This document shows positions 9,657-18,978 of a stretch of 64,000 nucleotides of DNA, piece by piece. The DNA lies in the NCBI GenBank assembly GCA_013911975.1, contig JACESF010000005.1, positions 1-64,000 of the forward strand. The letters run 5' to 3'. A program made the position numbers and the translations under genes. The notes beneath the pieces are model-generated. The model was given only the letters and a program-made list of their open reading frames with translations. It made no database searches and had not been told where the DNA came from. This DNA comes from Hyphomicrobiales bacterium. GTDB lineage: Bacteria > Pseudomonadota > Alphaproteobacteria > Rhizobiales > Xanthobacteraceae. The number at the start of each line of letters is the position of its first letter. The stretch's first letter is position 1.

Positions 9657-12440
9657 ATGCTGGACAAGGTGTTTGAACCCGCAGCCGTCGAGGCGCGCAT
9701 CTCCGCCGCCTGGGAGCAGGCGGGCGCCTTCCGGTGCGGTCGGCCCGAGCGCGCGCACGCGCCCGGCTTCTCCATCGTCATTCCGCCGCCCAACGTCACC
9801 GGCTCGCTGCACATGGGCCACGCGCTCAACAACACGTTGCAGGACGTGCTGGCGCGGTTCGAGCGCATGCGCGGCAAGGACGTGCTCTGGCAGCCGGGCA
9901 TGGACCATGCGGGCATCGCCACCCAGATGGTGGTGGAGCGCCAGCTCATGGAGCGCCAGCAGCCGGGTCGCCGCGAGATGGGCCGCGCCGCCTTCGTGGA
10001 GCGGGTCTGGTCGTGGAAGGAAGAATCGGGCGGCATGATCGTCCAGCAGCTGAAGCGCCTCGGCGCCTCCTGCGATTGGTCGCGCGAGCGCTTCACCATG
10101 GACGAGGGCCTGTCCCGCGCCGTGCTGAAGGTGTTCGTCCAGCTCTATCGCGACGGGCTGATCTACAAAGACAAGCGTCTCGTGAACTGGGACCCCAAGC
10201 TCCTCACCGCCATTTCGGACCTGGAGGTCCAGCCGGTGGAGGTGAAGGGCAATCTCTGGCACCTGCGCTATCCCATCGAGGATGAGCCGGACCGCTTCAT
10301 CGTGGTGGCCACCACCCGCCCGGAGACCATGCTGGGCGACACGGCGGTGGCCGTGCATCCCGATGACGAGCGCTACAAGGACCTGATCGGCCGCCATGTG
10401 GTGCTGCCCCTGCTGGGGCGGCGCATTCCCATCGTGGCGGACGAATATTCCGATCCCGAGAAGGGCTCGGGCGCGGTGAAGATCACCCCGGCGCACGATT
10501 TCAACGATTTCGAAGTGGGCCGCCGCCATCGCCTGCCCATGATCAACGTGCTGGACGCGGAAGGCCGGATCGATCCGTCGGGCATCCGCGACGATTTCCA
10601 GAACCGCCGCGACTCCTATGTGGACGACCCGGACTTCGGCGGCGTGCTCAGCCTGCTGACCGGGACGGAGCGCTTCGCCGCCCGCAAGCAGATCATCGAG
10701 CTTCTGACCAACCTCGAACTTCTGGAGAAGATCGAGCCGCACACGCACATGGTGCCCCATGGCGACCGCTCGGGCGTGGTCATCGAGCCCTGGCTCACCG
10801 ACCAGTGGTACGTGGACGCCAAGACCCTGGCGCAGCCGGCGCTCGCGGCGGTGCGCGAGGGGCGCACCAATTTCGTGCCGAAGAACTGGGAGAAGACCTA
10901 TTTCGAGTGGCTGGAGAACATCCAGCCCTGGTGCGTCTCCCGCCAGCTCTGGTGGGGCCACCAGATCCCGGCCTGGTACGATCCCTTCGGCAATGTCTTC
11001 GTTGCCAACGACGAGGACGAGGCGTTCGAGCAGGCGCTCGCCCACAATGTGGGGAACGAGACCCTCTCCACCGCCGAGGCCCAGGAACTGATGGCGGACG
11101 CCGACAAGCGCGCCGCCTTCCTGACCCGCGACGAGGATGTGCTCGACACCTGGTTCTCTTCCGCCCTCTGGCCCTTCTCCACCATGGGCTGGCCGGACGA
11201 GACGCCGGAACTGGCGAAATACTATCCCACCTCGGTCCTGGTGACGGGCTTCGACATCATCTTCTTCTGGGTCGCCCGGATGATGATGTTCTCGCTGCAC
11301 TTCATGCCCGACGTGCCGTTCAAGGACGTCTACATCCACGCCCTCGTCCGGGACGAGAAGGGCGCGAAGATGTCCAAGTCCAAGGGCAACGTCATCAACC
11401 CCCTGGACCTCATCGACCAGTATGGCGCGGACGCCCTTCGCTTCACGCTGGCCGCCATGGCGGCGCAGGGGCGCGACATCAAGCTCGCCACCTCCCGTGT
11501 CGAGGGCTACCGCAACTTCGCGACCAAGCTCTGGAACGCGGTGCGCTTCGCGGAAATGAACGGCTGCGTGCGCGCCGAGGGCTTCGACCCGGCGAAGGTG
11601 GAGGGCACGCTCGCCCGCTGGATCATCGGCGAGGCCGCCCGCGCCACGTCCGAGGTGACGGCGGCCATCGAGGCCTACCGCTTCAACGAAGCGGCGGGGG
11701 CGGTCTACCGCTTCCTGTGGAACGTGGTGTGCGACTGGCACCTGGAACTGGCAAAGCCCGTGCTCTCCGGGCCGGACGGGGCGGCGAAGGACGAGATCCG
11801 CGCCACCACCGCCTTCGTGCTCGACGTGGCGCTGAAGCTGCTCCACCCCTTCATGCCCTTCCTCACCGAGGAATTGTGGGCGCGCACCGGCGAGCAGGGC
11901 CCGGCGCGCGAGGGCCTGCTGGTTCTGTCGTCCTGGCCTGACCTCTCGGGCCTGGAGGCGCCGGACGCCGAGGCGGAAGTGGGCTGGGTGGTGGACCTCA
12001 TCACCGAGATCCGCTCCGTGCGGGCGGAGATGAACGTGCCCGCCGGGGCGCAGGTGCCCTTGGTTTTGGTGGATGCGTCCGCCGAGACGCGCATGCGTGC
12101 CGCTTCGTGGGACGACGCGCTGCGCCGCCTCGCCCGCCTGTCGGACATCGCGCAGGCGCCCGCCGCTCCGGCCGAGTCCGTGCAGATGGTGGTGCGCGGC
12201 GAAGTGGCCGCCCTGCCGCTGGCGGGCGTGGTGGATCTCGGCGCGGAGCTGGTGCGGCTCGGCAAGGAGGAGGCGAAGCTCGGCCAGGAGGTGGCGCGCA
12301 TCGACGCCAAGCTCGGCAATGAGAGCTTCGTCGCCCGTGCCCCCGAGGAGGTGGTGGAGGCCGAGCGCGAGAAGCGCGAGGAATATCTCGCCCGCGCCGA
12401 GAAGGTGCGCACCGCCATCCGGCAATTGTCCGGCGGCTGA
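9657..12440 (+). CDS. valS: Valine--tRNA ligase
   Basis: A full-length 927-residue class I aminoacyl-tRNA synthetase that charges tRNA-Val. HIGH appears as HMGH at residues 52-55 after PPPNVTGS, and KMSKS at 571-575. The CP1 editing domain ([10 protein letters not shown]) and the C-terminal coiled-coil arm ([23 protein letters not shown]) are present. Most of the coding capacity on the opposite strand here is a GC-codon shadow. The gene ends in a terminator shared with the convergent chromate transporter gene. Confidence 0.97.
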   Translation: MLDKVFEPAAVEARISAAWEQAGAFRCGRPERAHAPGFSIVIPPPNVTGSLHMGHALNNTLQDVLARFERMRGKDVLWQPGMDHAGIATQMVVERQLMERQQPGRREMGRAAFVERVWSWKEESGGMIVQQLKRLGASCDWSRERFTMDEGLSRAVLKVFVQLYRDGLIYKDKRLVNWDPKLLTAISDLEVQPVEVKGNLWHLRYPIEDEPDRFIVVATTRPETMLGDTAVAVHPDDERYKDLIGRHVVLPLLGRRIPIVADEYSDPEKGSGAVKITPAHDFNDFEVGRRHRLPMINVLDAEGRIDPSGIRDDFQNRRDSYVDDPDFGGVLSLLTGTERFAARKQIIELLTNLELLEKIEPHTHMVPHGDRSGVVIEPWLTDQWYVDAKTLAQPALAAVREGRTNFVPKNWEKTYFEWLENIQPWCVSRQLWWGHQIPAWYDPFGNVFVANDEDEAFEQALAHNVGNETLSTAEAQELMADADKRAAFLTRDEDVLDTWFSSALWPFSTMGWPDETPELAKYYPTSVLVTGFDIIFFWVARMMMFSLHFMPDVPFKDVYIHALVRDEKGAKMSKSKGNVINPLDLIDQYGADALRFTLAAMAAQGRDIKLATSRVEGYRNFATKLWNAVRFAEMNGCVRAEGFDPAKVEGTLARWIIGEAARATSEVTAAIEAYRFNEAAGAVYRFLWNVVCDWHLELAKPVLSGPDGAAKDEIRATTAFVLDVALKLLHPFMPFLTEELWARTGEQGPAREGLLVLSSWPDLSGLEAPDAEAEVGWVVDLITEIRSVRAEMNVPAGAQVPLVLVDASAETRMRAASWDDALRRLARLSDIAQAPAAPAESVQMVVRGEVAALPLAGVVDLGAELVRLGKEEAKLGQEVARIDAKLGNESFVARAPEEVVEAEREKREEYLARAEKVRTAIRQLSGG

Positions 12441-12447
12441 TGAGAGT

Positions 12448-12477
12448 AAGTCCGGCGAATGGAGTTTCGCCGGACTT
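12448..12477. terminator. Bidirectional terminator between valS and chrA
   Basis: A perfect 12-base inverted repeat (AAGTCCGGCGAA / TTCGCCGGACTT) with a 6-base loop fills the 40-base gap between the two convergent genes. Confidence 0.82.
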
Positions 12478-12480
12478 TCC

Positions 12481-13662
12481 CTAGGCCAGCAGCCCGCCTG
12501 CGGCCGCCAGGAGCACCACCACGGCGAGCGGCGGTGCCCGCCAGACGGTGAGCAGCAGGAAGCCGCCCGCCGCCAGGGTGAAGTCCAGCGGCGTCGCCAC
12601 GGCGCTGGTCCAGACCGGCGCATAGAGCGCGGCGGCGAGCACGCCGACCACCGCCGCGTTGGCGCCCCGCATGGCCGCCTGGGCCAGCGGCGCGGCGCGC
12701 AGCGCGCCCCAGAAGGGCAGGGCGCCGTACACCAGCAGCAGGCCGGGCAGGAAGATGCCCAGCGTGGCCAGCGCCGCCCCGGCCGGTCCCTGCGCCACGG
12801 CGCCGAGATAGGCGGCGAAGGTGAAGAGCGGGCCCGGCACCGCCTGCGCGAGGCCGTAGCCCGCCAGGAAGTCCGCCTTGTCCACCCAGCCCGGCGCCAC
12901 CATCGAGGCTTCCAGCAGCGGCAGCACCACATGCCCGCCGCCGAACACCAGGGCGCCTGCCCGGTAGGTGGCGGCGAACAGGGCCATGCCGCCCGCCTGC
13001 GTCGCGACCACCGGCAACAGCACGAGAAGGCCGATCGCCAGCGCCAGCGCCACGCCCCCGGCACGGCGGGAGACGGGGACGGGAATTTGGCTGGCCTCAG
13101 TGCCCGCGTCCGTCCGGCAGGCGAGAAGCCCGGCCAGGGCGCCCAGGAGAATCGCCAGCACCTGGCTTGCCGCCACAGGCCAGAGCAAGGTCAGGGCGAG
13201 GGCGAAGAACGCGATGGCGGCACGGACGCGGTCGGGCGCCAGGGTACGGGCCATGCCGAACACCGCCTGGGCCACCACGGCCACAGCCACCAACTTCAGC
13301 CCGTGGATGACGCCCGCCGCGAGGGGGCCGCCCAGATGGGCGGTGCCGAGCCCGAAAGCGGCCAGAACCAGGGCCGATGGCAGGGTGAAGCCCACCCAGG
13401 CGGCGAGGCCGCCCATGAGCCCGCCGGCGCGGATGAGGCCCAGCACGAACCCCACCTGGCTGGAGGCTGGGCCGGGCAGGAATTGGCAGAGCGCCACGAG
13501 GTCCGCATAGGCCGCCTCGCTGATCCAGCGGCGGCGCACCACGAACGCCTCGCGGAAATAGCCGAGATGGGCCACCGGCCCGCCGAACGAGGTCAGCCCC
13601 AGGACGAAGAAGGCCCGGAACACCTCGCCCGCATTGCCGCCCGCCGCATGCCGATCTGTCAT
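12481..13662 (-). CDS. chrA: Chromate transporter, chromosomal copy
   Basis: A 393-residue inner-membrane protein of the CHR family, which exports chromate by proton-coupled transport. It has the two tandem CHR domains. The first contains GLTSFGGPVAHLGYFREAFV near residue 17 and CQFLPGPASSQVGF near 60. The second repeats the pattern with GALVFGGGHVVLPLLEASMV and GYGLAQAVPGPLFTFAAYLG. About ten hydrophobic segments are visible. The ATG at 13660-13662 has a GGGAGG site upstream. No chrB lies beside it. It is a different lineage from the island-borne chrA at 61.6 kb, which has a much longer N-terminus. Confidence 0.9.
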   Translation of the reverse strand: MTDRHAAGGNAGEVFRAFFVLGLTSFGGPVAHLGYFREAFVVRRRWISEAAYADLVALCQFLPGPASSQVGFVLGLIRAGGLMGGLAAWVGFTLPSALVLAAFGLGTAHLGGPLAAGVIHGLKLVAVAVVAQAVFGMARTLAPDRVRAAIAFFALALTLLWPVAASQVLAILLGALAGLLACRTDAGTEASQIPVPVSRRAGGVALALAIGLLVLLPVVATQAGGMALFAATYRAGALVFGGGHVVLPLLEASMVAPGWVDKADFLAGYGLAQAVPGPLFTFAAYLGAVAQGPAGAALATLGIFLPGLLLVYGALPFWGALRAAPLAQAAMRGANAAVVGVLAAALYAPVWTSAVATPLDFTLAAGGFLLLTVWRAPPLAVVVLLAAAGGLLA

Positions 13663-14035
13663 GTCCGCCTCCCGCCCGGCGGGCATGTTGACCACCGATG
13701 CGGTGCGGTCAAGGCCACTACCTGGCGCTGTACTCCTCCGCCGCTACCGGCTTCTGTGTCGCGCCCGCAACACCCGCCGCTTATCCATTCGTCCGGCCGG
13801 GCCGGGACCCCCTTGCGCCGCGATCCCGCCACAAAACGAAACGAGACGGTAAGGAGCGATGTGGCGAAGTGCGTATCCGGGCCTCGGTTCCGGCGTCACA
13901 TTCGGGGTGATGTGAATGGTAGGGCAAAAGACTGACAGCGGTTTCCGGCCGGACGGGCCTTGCCAAGGAGAATCCTTGGCTTGGCCTTTTGGCAGCCGCG
14001 ATGTTGCCCGCAGCCACTGGCAATCTCAGCCTGTC
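13663..14035. other. Divergent intergenic region between chrA and exoR
   Basis: This 373-base stretch separates the divergently read chrA and exoR genes and should hold both promoters. No convincing gene is seen. In-frame extensions of exoR into it (from 13916) lack signal-peptide or Sel1 character and were not used. Confidence 0.5.
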
Positions 14036-14959
14036 ATGATCGTTTCGTCCCATAGCGGCGCGAGAGCCGCCCTTGTTCGGCTCCGGCGCGGCCTCGGTGG
14101 TCCCGCCCGGCGTGCGGCGGGCGCGGCCGTGCTCGTCATGGGCCTCGCGGCGGGCATCGCCCCCGCCATCGCCTTCGACGGCAACGCTCAGCCCAACGAG
14201 GCTGCCGGAACCGTCCTCACGCCCCCCGCTAACGTGCCCATGGCGCCGCCCCTGCGGCCCGTGGACGAGGCGTTCCGCTCTGGTGCGCAGGCGCTGCGCT
14301 CGGGCCAGACCGCCAAGGGCGTTGACGCCCTGCGCTACGCCGCCGATCAGGGCCATCCCGCCGCCCAGTGGAAGCTCGGGCGCATGTATGCCGACGGCGA
14401 CGGCGTGAAGCGGGACGACATCAAGGCGTTCGAGTATTTCAGCAAGATCGCCAACAGCCATGCCGAGGACTATCCCGGCACGCCGCAGGCTCGCTTCGTG
14501 GCCAGCGCGTTCGTGGCGCTCGGCGGCTACTATCTCGCGGGCATTCCCAATTCCGGCGTGCGCCGCGATCCCAACCGCGCGCGGGACATGTATTCCTACG
14601 CCGCCTCCTATTTCGGCGACCCGGACGCGCAGTTCCGCCTCGCCAAGCTTTATCTGGACGGAACGGGCGTGCAGCGCGATCCGCGACAGGCGTCACGCTG
14701 GCTGTTCCTCGCCTCCCAGAAGGGGCAGTACGAGGCGCAGGCCATGCTCGGCCACATCCTGTTCCGGGGCGATGACGGGGTGAGCCCGCAGCCGGCCCGG
14801 GGCCTCATGTGGCTGACACTCGCGCGCGACAGCGCCGCCGGGCCGGGGGACAAATGGGTGGTGGACCTCTATGAGGACGCCTTCCAGGACGCCTCGCCCG
14901 AGGAGCGGGCGTCGGCGCTGAAATATCTGGAGCAGTGGCTCAAGACGGCCCAGCGCTGA
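14036..14959 (+). CDS. exoR: ExoR-like Sel1-repeat periplasmic regulator
   Basis: A 307-residue protein with an extended Sec signal (VLVMGLAAGIAPAIAFD, cleavage near residue 42) and at least four Sel1-type TPR repeats, for example LRYAADQGHPAAQWKLGRMY and FGDPDAQFRLAKLYLDGTGV. Layout and sequence match ExoR of rhizobia, a periplasmic inhibitor of the ExoS sensor kinase that controls exopolysaccharide synthesis and motility. The ATG at 14036 puts a basic N-terminus directly before the hydrophobic core. An AlgI/AlgJ-type acetylation pair lies nearby at 15.9 kb, fitting a surface-polysaccharide theme. The partner kinase genes are not in the window. Confidence 0.82.
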   Translation: MIVSSHSGARAALVRLRRGLGGPARRAAGAAVLVMGLAAGIAPAIAFDGNAQPNEAAGTVLTPPANVPMAPPLRPVDEAFRSGAQALRSGQTAKGVDALRYAADQGHPAAQWKLGRMYADGDGVKRDDIKAFEYFSKIANSHAEDYPGTPQARFVASAFVALGGYYLAGIPNSGVRRDPNRARDMYSYAASYFGDPDAQFRLAKLYLDGTGVQRDPRQASRWLFLASQKGQYEAQAMLGHILFRGDDGVSPQPARGLMWLTLARDSAAGPGDKWVVDLYEDAFQDASPEERASALKYLEQWLKTAQR

Positions 14960-14969
14960 CGCGCGGCCC

Positions 14970-15758
14970 TCACGCCGCGATCGACAGGTCCGCCCATACC
15001 GGCACGTGGTCGGAGGGCTTCTCCCAGCTCCGCACATGCTTGTCCACGCCGGCCGCGATCAGCCGGTCCGCCGCCTGGGGCGACAGGAGCAGGTGGTCGA
15101 TGCGGATGCCGAGGTCGCGCTGCCAGGCGCCCGCCTGATAATCCCAGAAGCTGTAGATGCGATCCGAATCCGTGGTGGCGCGCACCGCGTCCGTCAGGCC
15201 CAGATTCACGAGGTCTCGGAACGCCGACCGGGTGGGCGGCAGGAACAGCGCGTCGTTCACCCACGCTTCCGGCACGGCGGCGTCGGCGGGCATGGGAATG
15301 ACATTGAAGTCCCCCGCGAGAATGAAGGCCTCCTCCAGCTCCAGCCGCGCGGCGGCGAGCGCCTTCAGGCGCGCCATGAAGCCGAGCTTGTAGGGATACT
15401 TCTCCGTGTCCGGCGGGTTGCCGTTGGGCAAATAGAGGCAGCAGATCCGCACCGCCATGCCCTTGGCCGAGACCACTGCCTCGATGAAGCGGGACTGCAC
15501 GTCGCCGTCGTCGCCGGGCAGGCCAGTGGTCACGTCCTCCAGCGGCAGCTTGGAGAGCAGCGCCACGCCGTTGAAGCCCTTCTGGCCGTGCACCGCCACA
15601 TTGTAGCCGAGCCCCTCGAACGCCTCGCGGGGGAAGGCCTCGTCCTGGCACTTGAGCTCCTGGAGGCAGACCACGTCCGGCTCCGCCTCCTTCAGCCAGC
15701 GCACCGCATGGTCCAGCCGCTGGCGGATGGAGTTCACGTTCCAGGTGGCGATGCGCAT
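14970..15758 (-). CDS. xth: Exodeoxyribonuclease III (AP endonuclease)
   Basis: A 262-residue Mg-dependent nuclease that cleaves abasic sites and removes 3' blocking groups. Catalytic motifs of the family are in place: WNVNS at residues 6-10, LQELK with Glu34, GDFNVIP with Asp/Asn near 151-153, and SDHVPVWADL with the terminal histidine. The ATG at 15756-15758 opens directly on MRIATWNVNS. An in-frame start 17 codons upstream would add a non-conserved leader. It is convergent with exoR, with only 10 bases between the stops. Confidence 0.94.
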   Translation of the reverse strand: MRIATWNVNSIRQRLDHAVRWLKEAEPDVVCLQELKCQDEAFPREAFEGLGYNVAVHGQKGFNGVALLSKLPLEDVTTGLPGDDGDVQSRFIEAVVSAKGMAVRICCLYLPNGNPPDTEKYPYKLGFMARLKALAAARLELEEAFILAGDFNVIPMPADAAVPEAWVNDALFLPPTRSAFRDLVNLGLTDAVRATTDSDRIYSFWDYQAGAWQRDLGIRIDHLLLSPQAADRLIAAGVDKHVRSWEKPSDHVPVWADLSIAA

Positions 15759-15928
15759 GGGGAGGCTCCGGTTCGGCGGCGAGGATAGGACCGGCGGGCG
15801 CGGGCGCAAGTCCCTGCGTGAGCGCCCGTCTTCACCCGGGCTTCACGGGCCTGTGGATGCCGCCAACCTTGCCCCGCCAGCAAAAGGATGGCATTGCAGT
15901 CCGCCCCCATTCGGACGCCCGCGCCGGC

Positions 15929-17335
15929 ATGACCTTCGCCTCAATCGAATTCCTGTTCTATTTCTTTCCGCTGTTTCTCCTGCTGTATTTCTCAGTCAGG
16001 ACGATCAAGCTCAAGAACATCATCTTTGTTATTTTCTCGCTGGTCTTCTATGCGGGCGGGTACACGCCCCACCTTTTCCTTCTGCTTTTCTCGATTTTCG
16101 TGAACTACAAGGTGGCCCTGGCGCTGGATGCGCGGGAAGGGGAGGGGCGCAAGCGGCTGTTGGTCTATGGGGTGGCCTTCAATGTCGTATTGCTGGGCTT
16201 CTTCAAATATACCGGCTTCTTCCTCGAGAATTTGGACGCGCTGCTGGAGCCGTTCGAGGTGGTCATCCCCATTCCGCGCATCGGCCTGCCGCTGGGCATC
16301 TCGTTCTATTCGTTCCACGCCATTTCCTACATCGCCGACATCTATAAGGGCCGGGTGCGGGCGAACCGGGATCCGCTCCAGTTCGTGCTCTACATGACCA
16401 TGTTCCCGCAGCTCGTGGCGGGGCCCATCGTGCGGTATTCCACGGTGGCCCGGCAGCTCGGGGACCGGCGCACCACCTGGGGGCGATTCTCGGCGGGCGC
16501 GCGGCTGTTCGCCATCGGCCTCGCCTGGAAGGTGCTGATCGCGGACGAGGTGTCGCCGCTGGTCATGTCCATCTTCGACGGCACCAGCCATCCGACCATG
16601 CTGGAGGCGTGGCTGGGGGTCTATGCCTACGCCATCCAGATCTATTTCGACTTCGGCGGCTATTCGGCCATGGCGGTGGGCCTGGGCGTGATGGTGGGCT
16701 TCACCCTGCCGCGCAACTTCCGCATTCCCTATGCCGCGCTCAGCATCACCGACTTCTGGCGCCGCTGGCACATGAGCCTGTCGTCCTGGCTGCGGGACTA
16801 TGTGTACATCACGCTGGGCGGAAACCGGCGCGGCCCGACGCGGACCTATCTCAATCTCTGGGCGGTGTTCCTGCTGTGCGGCCTCTGGCACGGGGCAAGC
16901 TGGAACTTCGTCATCTGGGGCGCCCATCACGGCGCCTTCCTGGTGATCGAGCGCATGGGCCTCAGGCGCTGGCTGGACCAGGGCCCCAAGGCGCTGGCGC
17001 ATCTCTATACGGTGGTGGTGGTCCTGCTGGGCTGGGTGTGGTTCCGCGCCGAGACCTTCGACGGGGCCGTCGGCATGTTCGGCGGGCTGTTCGGCTTCAA
17101 CGGGGTGGGCGGCATGAGCTTCCCCATCGCCTTCGGACTTTATCCGCTCTCCGTGGCGGCGCTGGTGGCGGGCGGCCTCATCGGCTTCTGGAAGTGGCCG
17201 CGCATCAAGGTGGCGCTCGGCTGGCGGCCCGCCGTGGCCGCGCTCGACTATGCCATGATCGCCGCCATCATGGTCCTGTGCGTCATCTGGATCGGCGGCG
17301 GCCCGGCCGCGCCGTTCCTCTATTACCGGTTCTGA
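15929..17335 (+). CDS. MBOAT O-acyltransferase (AlgI-like)
   Basis: A 468-residue inner-membrane protein of the membrane-bound O-acyltransferase family, closest in pattern to AlgI, which passes acetyl groups across the membrane for exopolysaccharide acetylation. The family signature is FPQLVAGPIVRY near residue 160, FWRRWHMSLSSWLRDYVYI near 275 and the catalytic-type histidine in LWHGASWNFVIWG near 315. About ten membrane segments are visible. Only 3 bases separate its stop from the ATG of the AlgJ-like gene, so they form an operon. The polysaccharide acetylated is unknown. Confidence 0.88.
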   Translation: MTFASIEFLFYFFPLFLLLYFSVRTIKLKNIIFVIFSLVFYAGGYTPHLFLLLFSIFVNYKVALALDAREGEGRKRLLVYGVAFNVVLLGFFKYTGFFLENLDALLEPFEVVIPIPRIGLPLGISFYSFHAISYIADIYKGRVRANRDPLQFVLYMTMFPQLVAGPIVRYSTVARQLGDRRTTWGRFSAGARLFAIGLAWKVLIADEVSPLVMSIFDGTSHPTMLEAWLGVYAYAIQIYFDFGGYSAMAVGLGVMVGFTLPRNFRIPYAALSITDFWRRWHMSLSSWLRDYVYITLGGNRRGPTRTYLNLWAVFLLCGLWHGASWNFVIWGAHHGAFLVIERMGLRRWLDQGPKALAHLYTVVVVLLGWVWFRAETFDGAVGMFGGLFGFNGVGGMSFPIAFGLYPLSVAALVAGGLIGFWKWPRIKVALGWRPAVAALDYAMIAAIMVLCVIWIGGGPAAPFLYYRF

Positions 17336-17338
17336 CCC

Positions 17339-18475
17339 ATGCCGCTGCTCCTCCGCCATCGCCGCCGCATGGGCATCCTGGTGGTGGGCATCATCGCCCT
17401 GCTGCTCATCGGCAACCTCATCCCTGATCCGGCCGGGCGCTATATCTGGCGCGGCGGGCAGAAGCTGCCGGGCGCGCCCTGGTATGAGCAGCTCCACGGC
17501 CGCCTCCAGCGGCTCGCCTTCTTCGTGCAGGACAATTTCGGCTTCCGGGCGAGCCTGCCTTTGGTGCGCCTCGCCATCCGCGACAAACTGAACTCGCCGG
17601 AGAACGGCTTCATCTATGTGGGGCGGAACGGGCAATTGCTGTTCGCGGGGCAGCATGCGGCGGGCCAGTCCGCCGGAGCACTCATGCGCAAGGACGCGGT
17701 GGAGCGCTTCGCGGCCCTCATGATGGCGCTCCAGCGCGAGCTTGCCTCCTCCGGCACCAAGGTGGTGGTGGCCCTGCCGCCCAATGCCCAGTCGGTGGAC
17801 CTGGAGCAGCTTCCCGCCTGGCAGGACAAATATCCCCCCAAGCCCACGGAATATTCCTACCTGCTGGAGGAATTGCAGACCCGTGGCATCACGGCCGTGG
17901 ACCTGCGGGACGTTCTGCGGGCGTCACCGGACGCGCGGCGCTATTTGCCCAACGATACCCACTGGACCAACCGCTCGGCCGTGCTCGCCTTCAATGCGGT
18001 GATGCGCGCCGCCGGCCATCCGGGCTGGCAGGTGAACGAGGCCGAGGTGGTGGGCGCCGTCGGCCCGTATTTCCTCGGCGACCTCGCGCGCTCGCTGCGC
18101 CGCACGCCGCCTCTGCCGGACGAGAACCAGCAGCTCATCCTGAAGCCGCCGGGCCCCTCCACGGGCTTCACCTTCGAGGGCAAGCACGAGGCGAAGCCGT
18201 TCAACGGCTTCACCTATCGCTATGCGGAGCACGGGCCGCGCGTGCTGATCATCGGCGATTCCTATACGCTGAACATCTGGCCGCGCCTGTTCGCCTTCAC
18301 CCCCGTCGCTGAGGTGGGGTGGATGCATATGAGCAAGACCACCTATGGAAGCTGCGACTTCAACTTCGCCGATGTGAAGCGCTTCAAGCCGGACCTGCTG
18401 ATCGTGGCGCGGGGCGAGCGCCTGTTCCCGTGCCTCAACAGCGCGTGGCCGGACTACCTGACCTCGCCGGACTGA
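17339..18475 (+). CDS. AlgJ/AlgX-like SGNH O-acetyltransferase
   Basis: A 378-residue protein with one N-terminal membrane anchor (residues 11-26) and a periplasmic SGNH-hydrolase-like domain. Hallmarks are the LPNDTHWTNRSA motif near residue 202, with the Asp-x-His pair, and the GDSYTLNIW nucleophile block near 304. This is the pattern of AlgJ/AlgX and related proteins that move acetyl groups from the MBOAT partner to a polysaccharide. Gene pairing with the MBOAT gene and the strong terminator after it support a two-gene unit. ExoR nearby suggests an exopolysaccharide, but this is inference. Confidence 0.85.
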   Translation: MPLLLRHRRRMGILVVGIIALLLIGNLIPDPAGRYIWRGGQKLPGAPWYEQLHGRLQRLAFFVQDNFGFRASLPLVRLAIRDKLNSPENGFIYVGRNGQLLFAGQHAAGQSAGALMRKDAVERFAALMMALQRELASSGTKVVVALPPNAQSVDLEQLPAWQDKYPPKPTEYSYLLEELQTRGITAVDLRDVLRASPDARRYLPNDTHWTNRSAVLAFNAVMRAAGHPGWQVNEAEVVGAVGPYFLGDLARSLRRTPPLPDENQQLILKPPGPSTGFTFEGKHEAKPFNGFTYRYAEHGPRVLIIGDSYTLNIWPRLFAFTPVAEVGWMHMSKTTYGSCDFNFADVKRFKPDLLIVARGERLFPCLNSAWPDYLTSPD

Positions 18476-18479
18476 CAAT

Positions 18480-18510
18480 AAAGGCCCGGACGCAGAGCGT
18501 CCGGGCCTTT
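18480..18510. terminator. Strong bidirectional terminator
   Basis: A perfect 13-base inverted repeat (AAAGGCCCGGACG / CGTCCGGGCCTTT) with a 5-base loop begins 5 bases after the acetyltransferase stop. It also serves the convergent iron-sulfur carrier gene. Confidence 0.92.
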
Positions 18511-18547
18511 GAGAAAGTCTGTATCGTGCTGATGTGAGACGTCTATC

Positions 18548-18889
18548 TCAGAGCGAGAAGCTGGTGCCGCAGCCGCAGGAGGCGGTGGCGTGGGGATTGT
18601 CGATCTTGAAGGACGCGCCGATCAGGTCGTCGACGAAGTCGATGCGCGAGCCGGAGAGATAGTCGAGGGACACCTTGTCCACCACCACGACGGCGCCGTC
18701 CTTCTCGATGACGAGGTCGTCGGCGTCGCGTTCGCGGGTGACATCGAAGCGGTATTGGAAGCCGGAGCAGCCGCCGCCTTCCACGCTCACGCGCAGCACG
18801 CTCTCCGGCGGCTCGCCGGAGAGGATTTCGCCGATACGCCGGGCGGCGCTGTCGGTGACGGTCAGGTTGGGGTCGAGGGCGGCATCCAC
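18548..18889 (-). CDS. erpA: Iron-sulfur cluster insertion protein (ErpA/HesB family)
   Basis: A 113-residue A-type carrier that receives Fe-S clusters and passes them to target apoproteins. The three conserved cysteines are present: one in VEGGGCSGFQY near residue 40 and two in ASCGCGTSFSL at the C-terminus. Length and motif fit ErpA/IscA. The best start is GTG at 18887-18889; no in-frame ATG gives a full N-terminus. It is divergent from dgt with an 89-base shared promoter region. IscA or SufA assignment is also possible, since no suf or isc genes are adjacent. Confidence 0.88.
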   Translation of the reverse strand: MDAALDPNLTVTDSAARRIGEILSGEPPESVLRVSVEGGGCSGFQYRFDVTRERDADDLVIEKDGAVVVVDKVSLDYLSGSRIDFVDDLIGASFKIDNPHATASCGCGTSFSL

Positions 18890-18978
18890 GGCGGGTGTCC
18901 CGAATTCGGCGGTTGATCCTTCACTGGCATATTAGTTAAGTGCGCCCGCGTCGAAGTTAAAGAGGGCAGGGGACAGGC

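Noticed and set aside
9621..13064. Very long open frame on the minus strand across valS
   Set aside because: It is the mirror of high-GC valS codons, contains no family motifs over most of its length and overlaps a confident synthetase gene; only its extreme end overlaps chrA, which is read in another frame.
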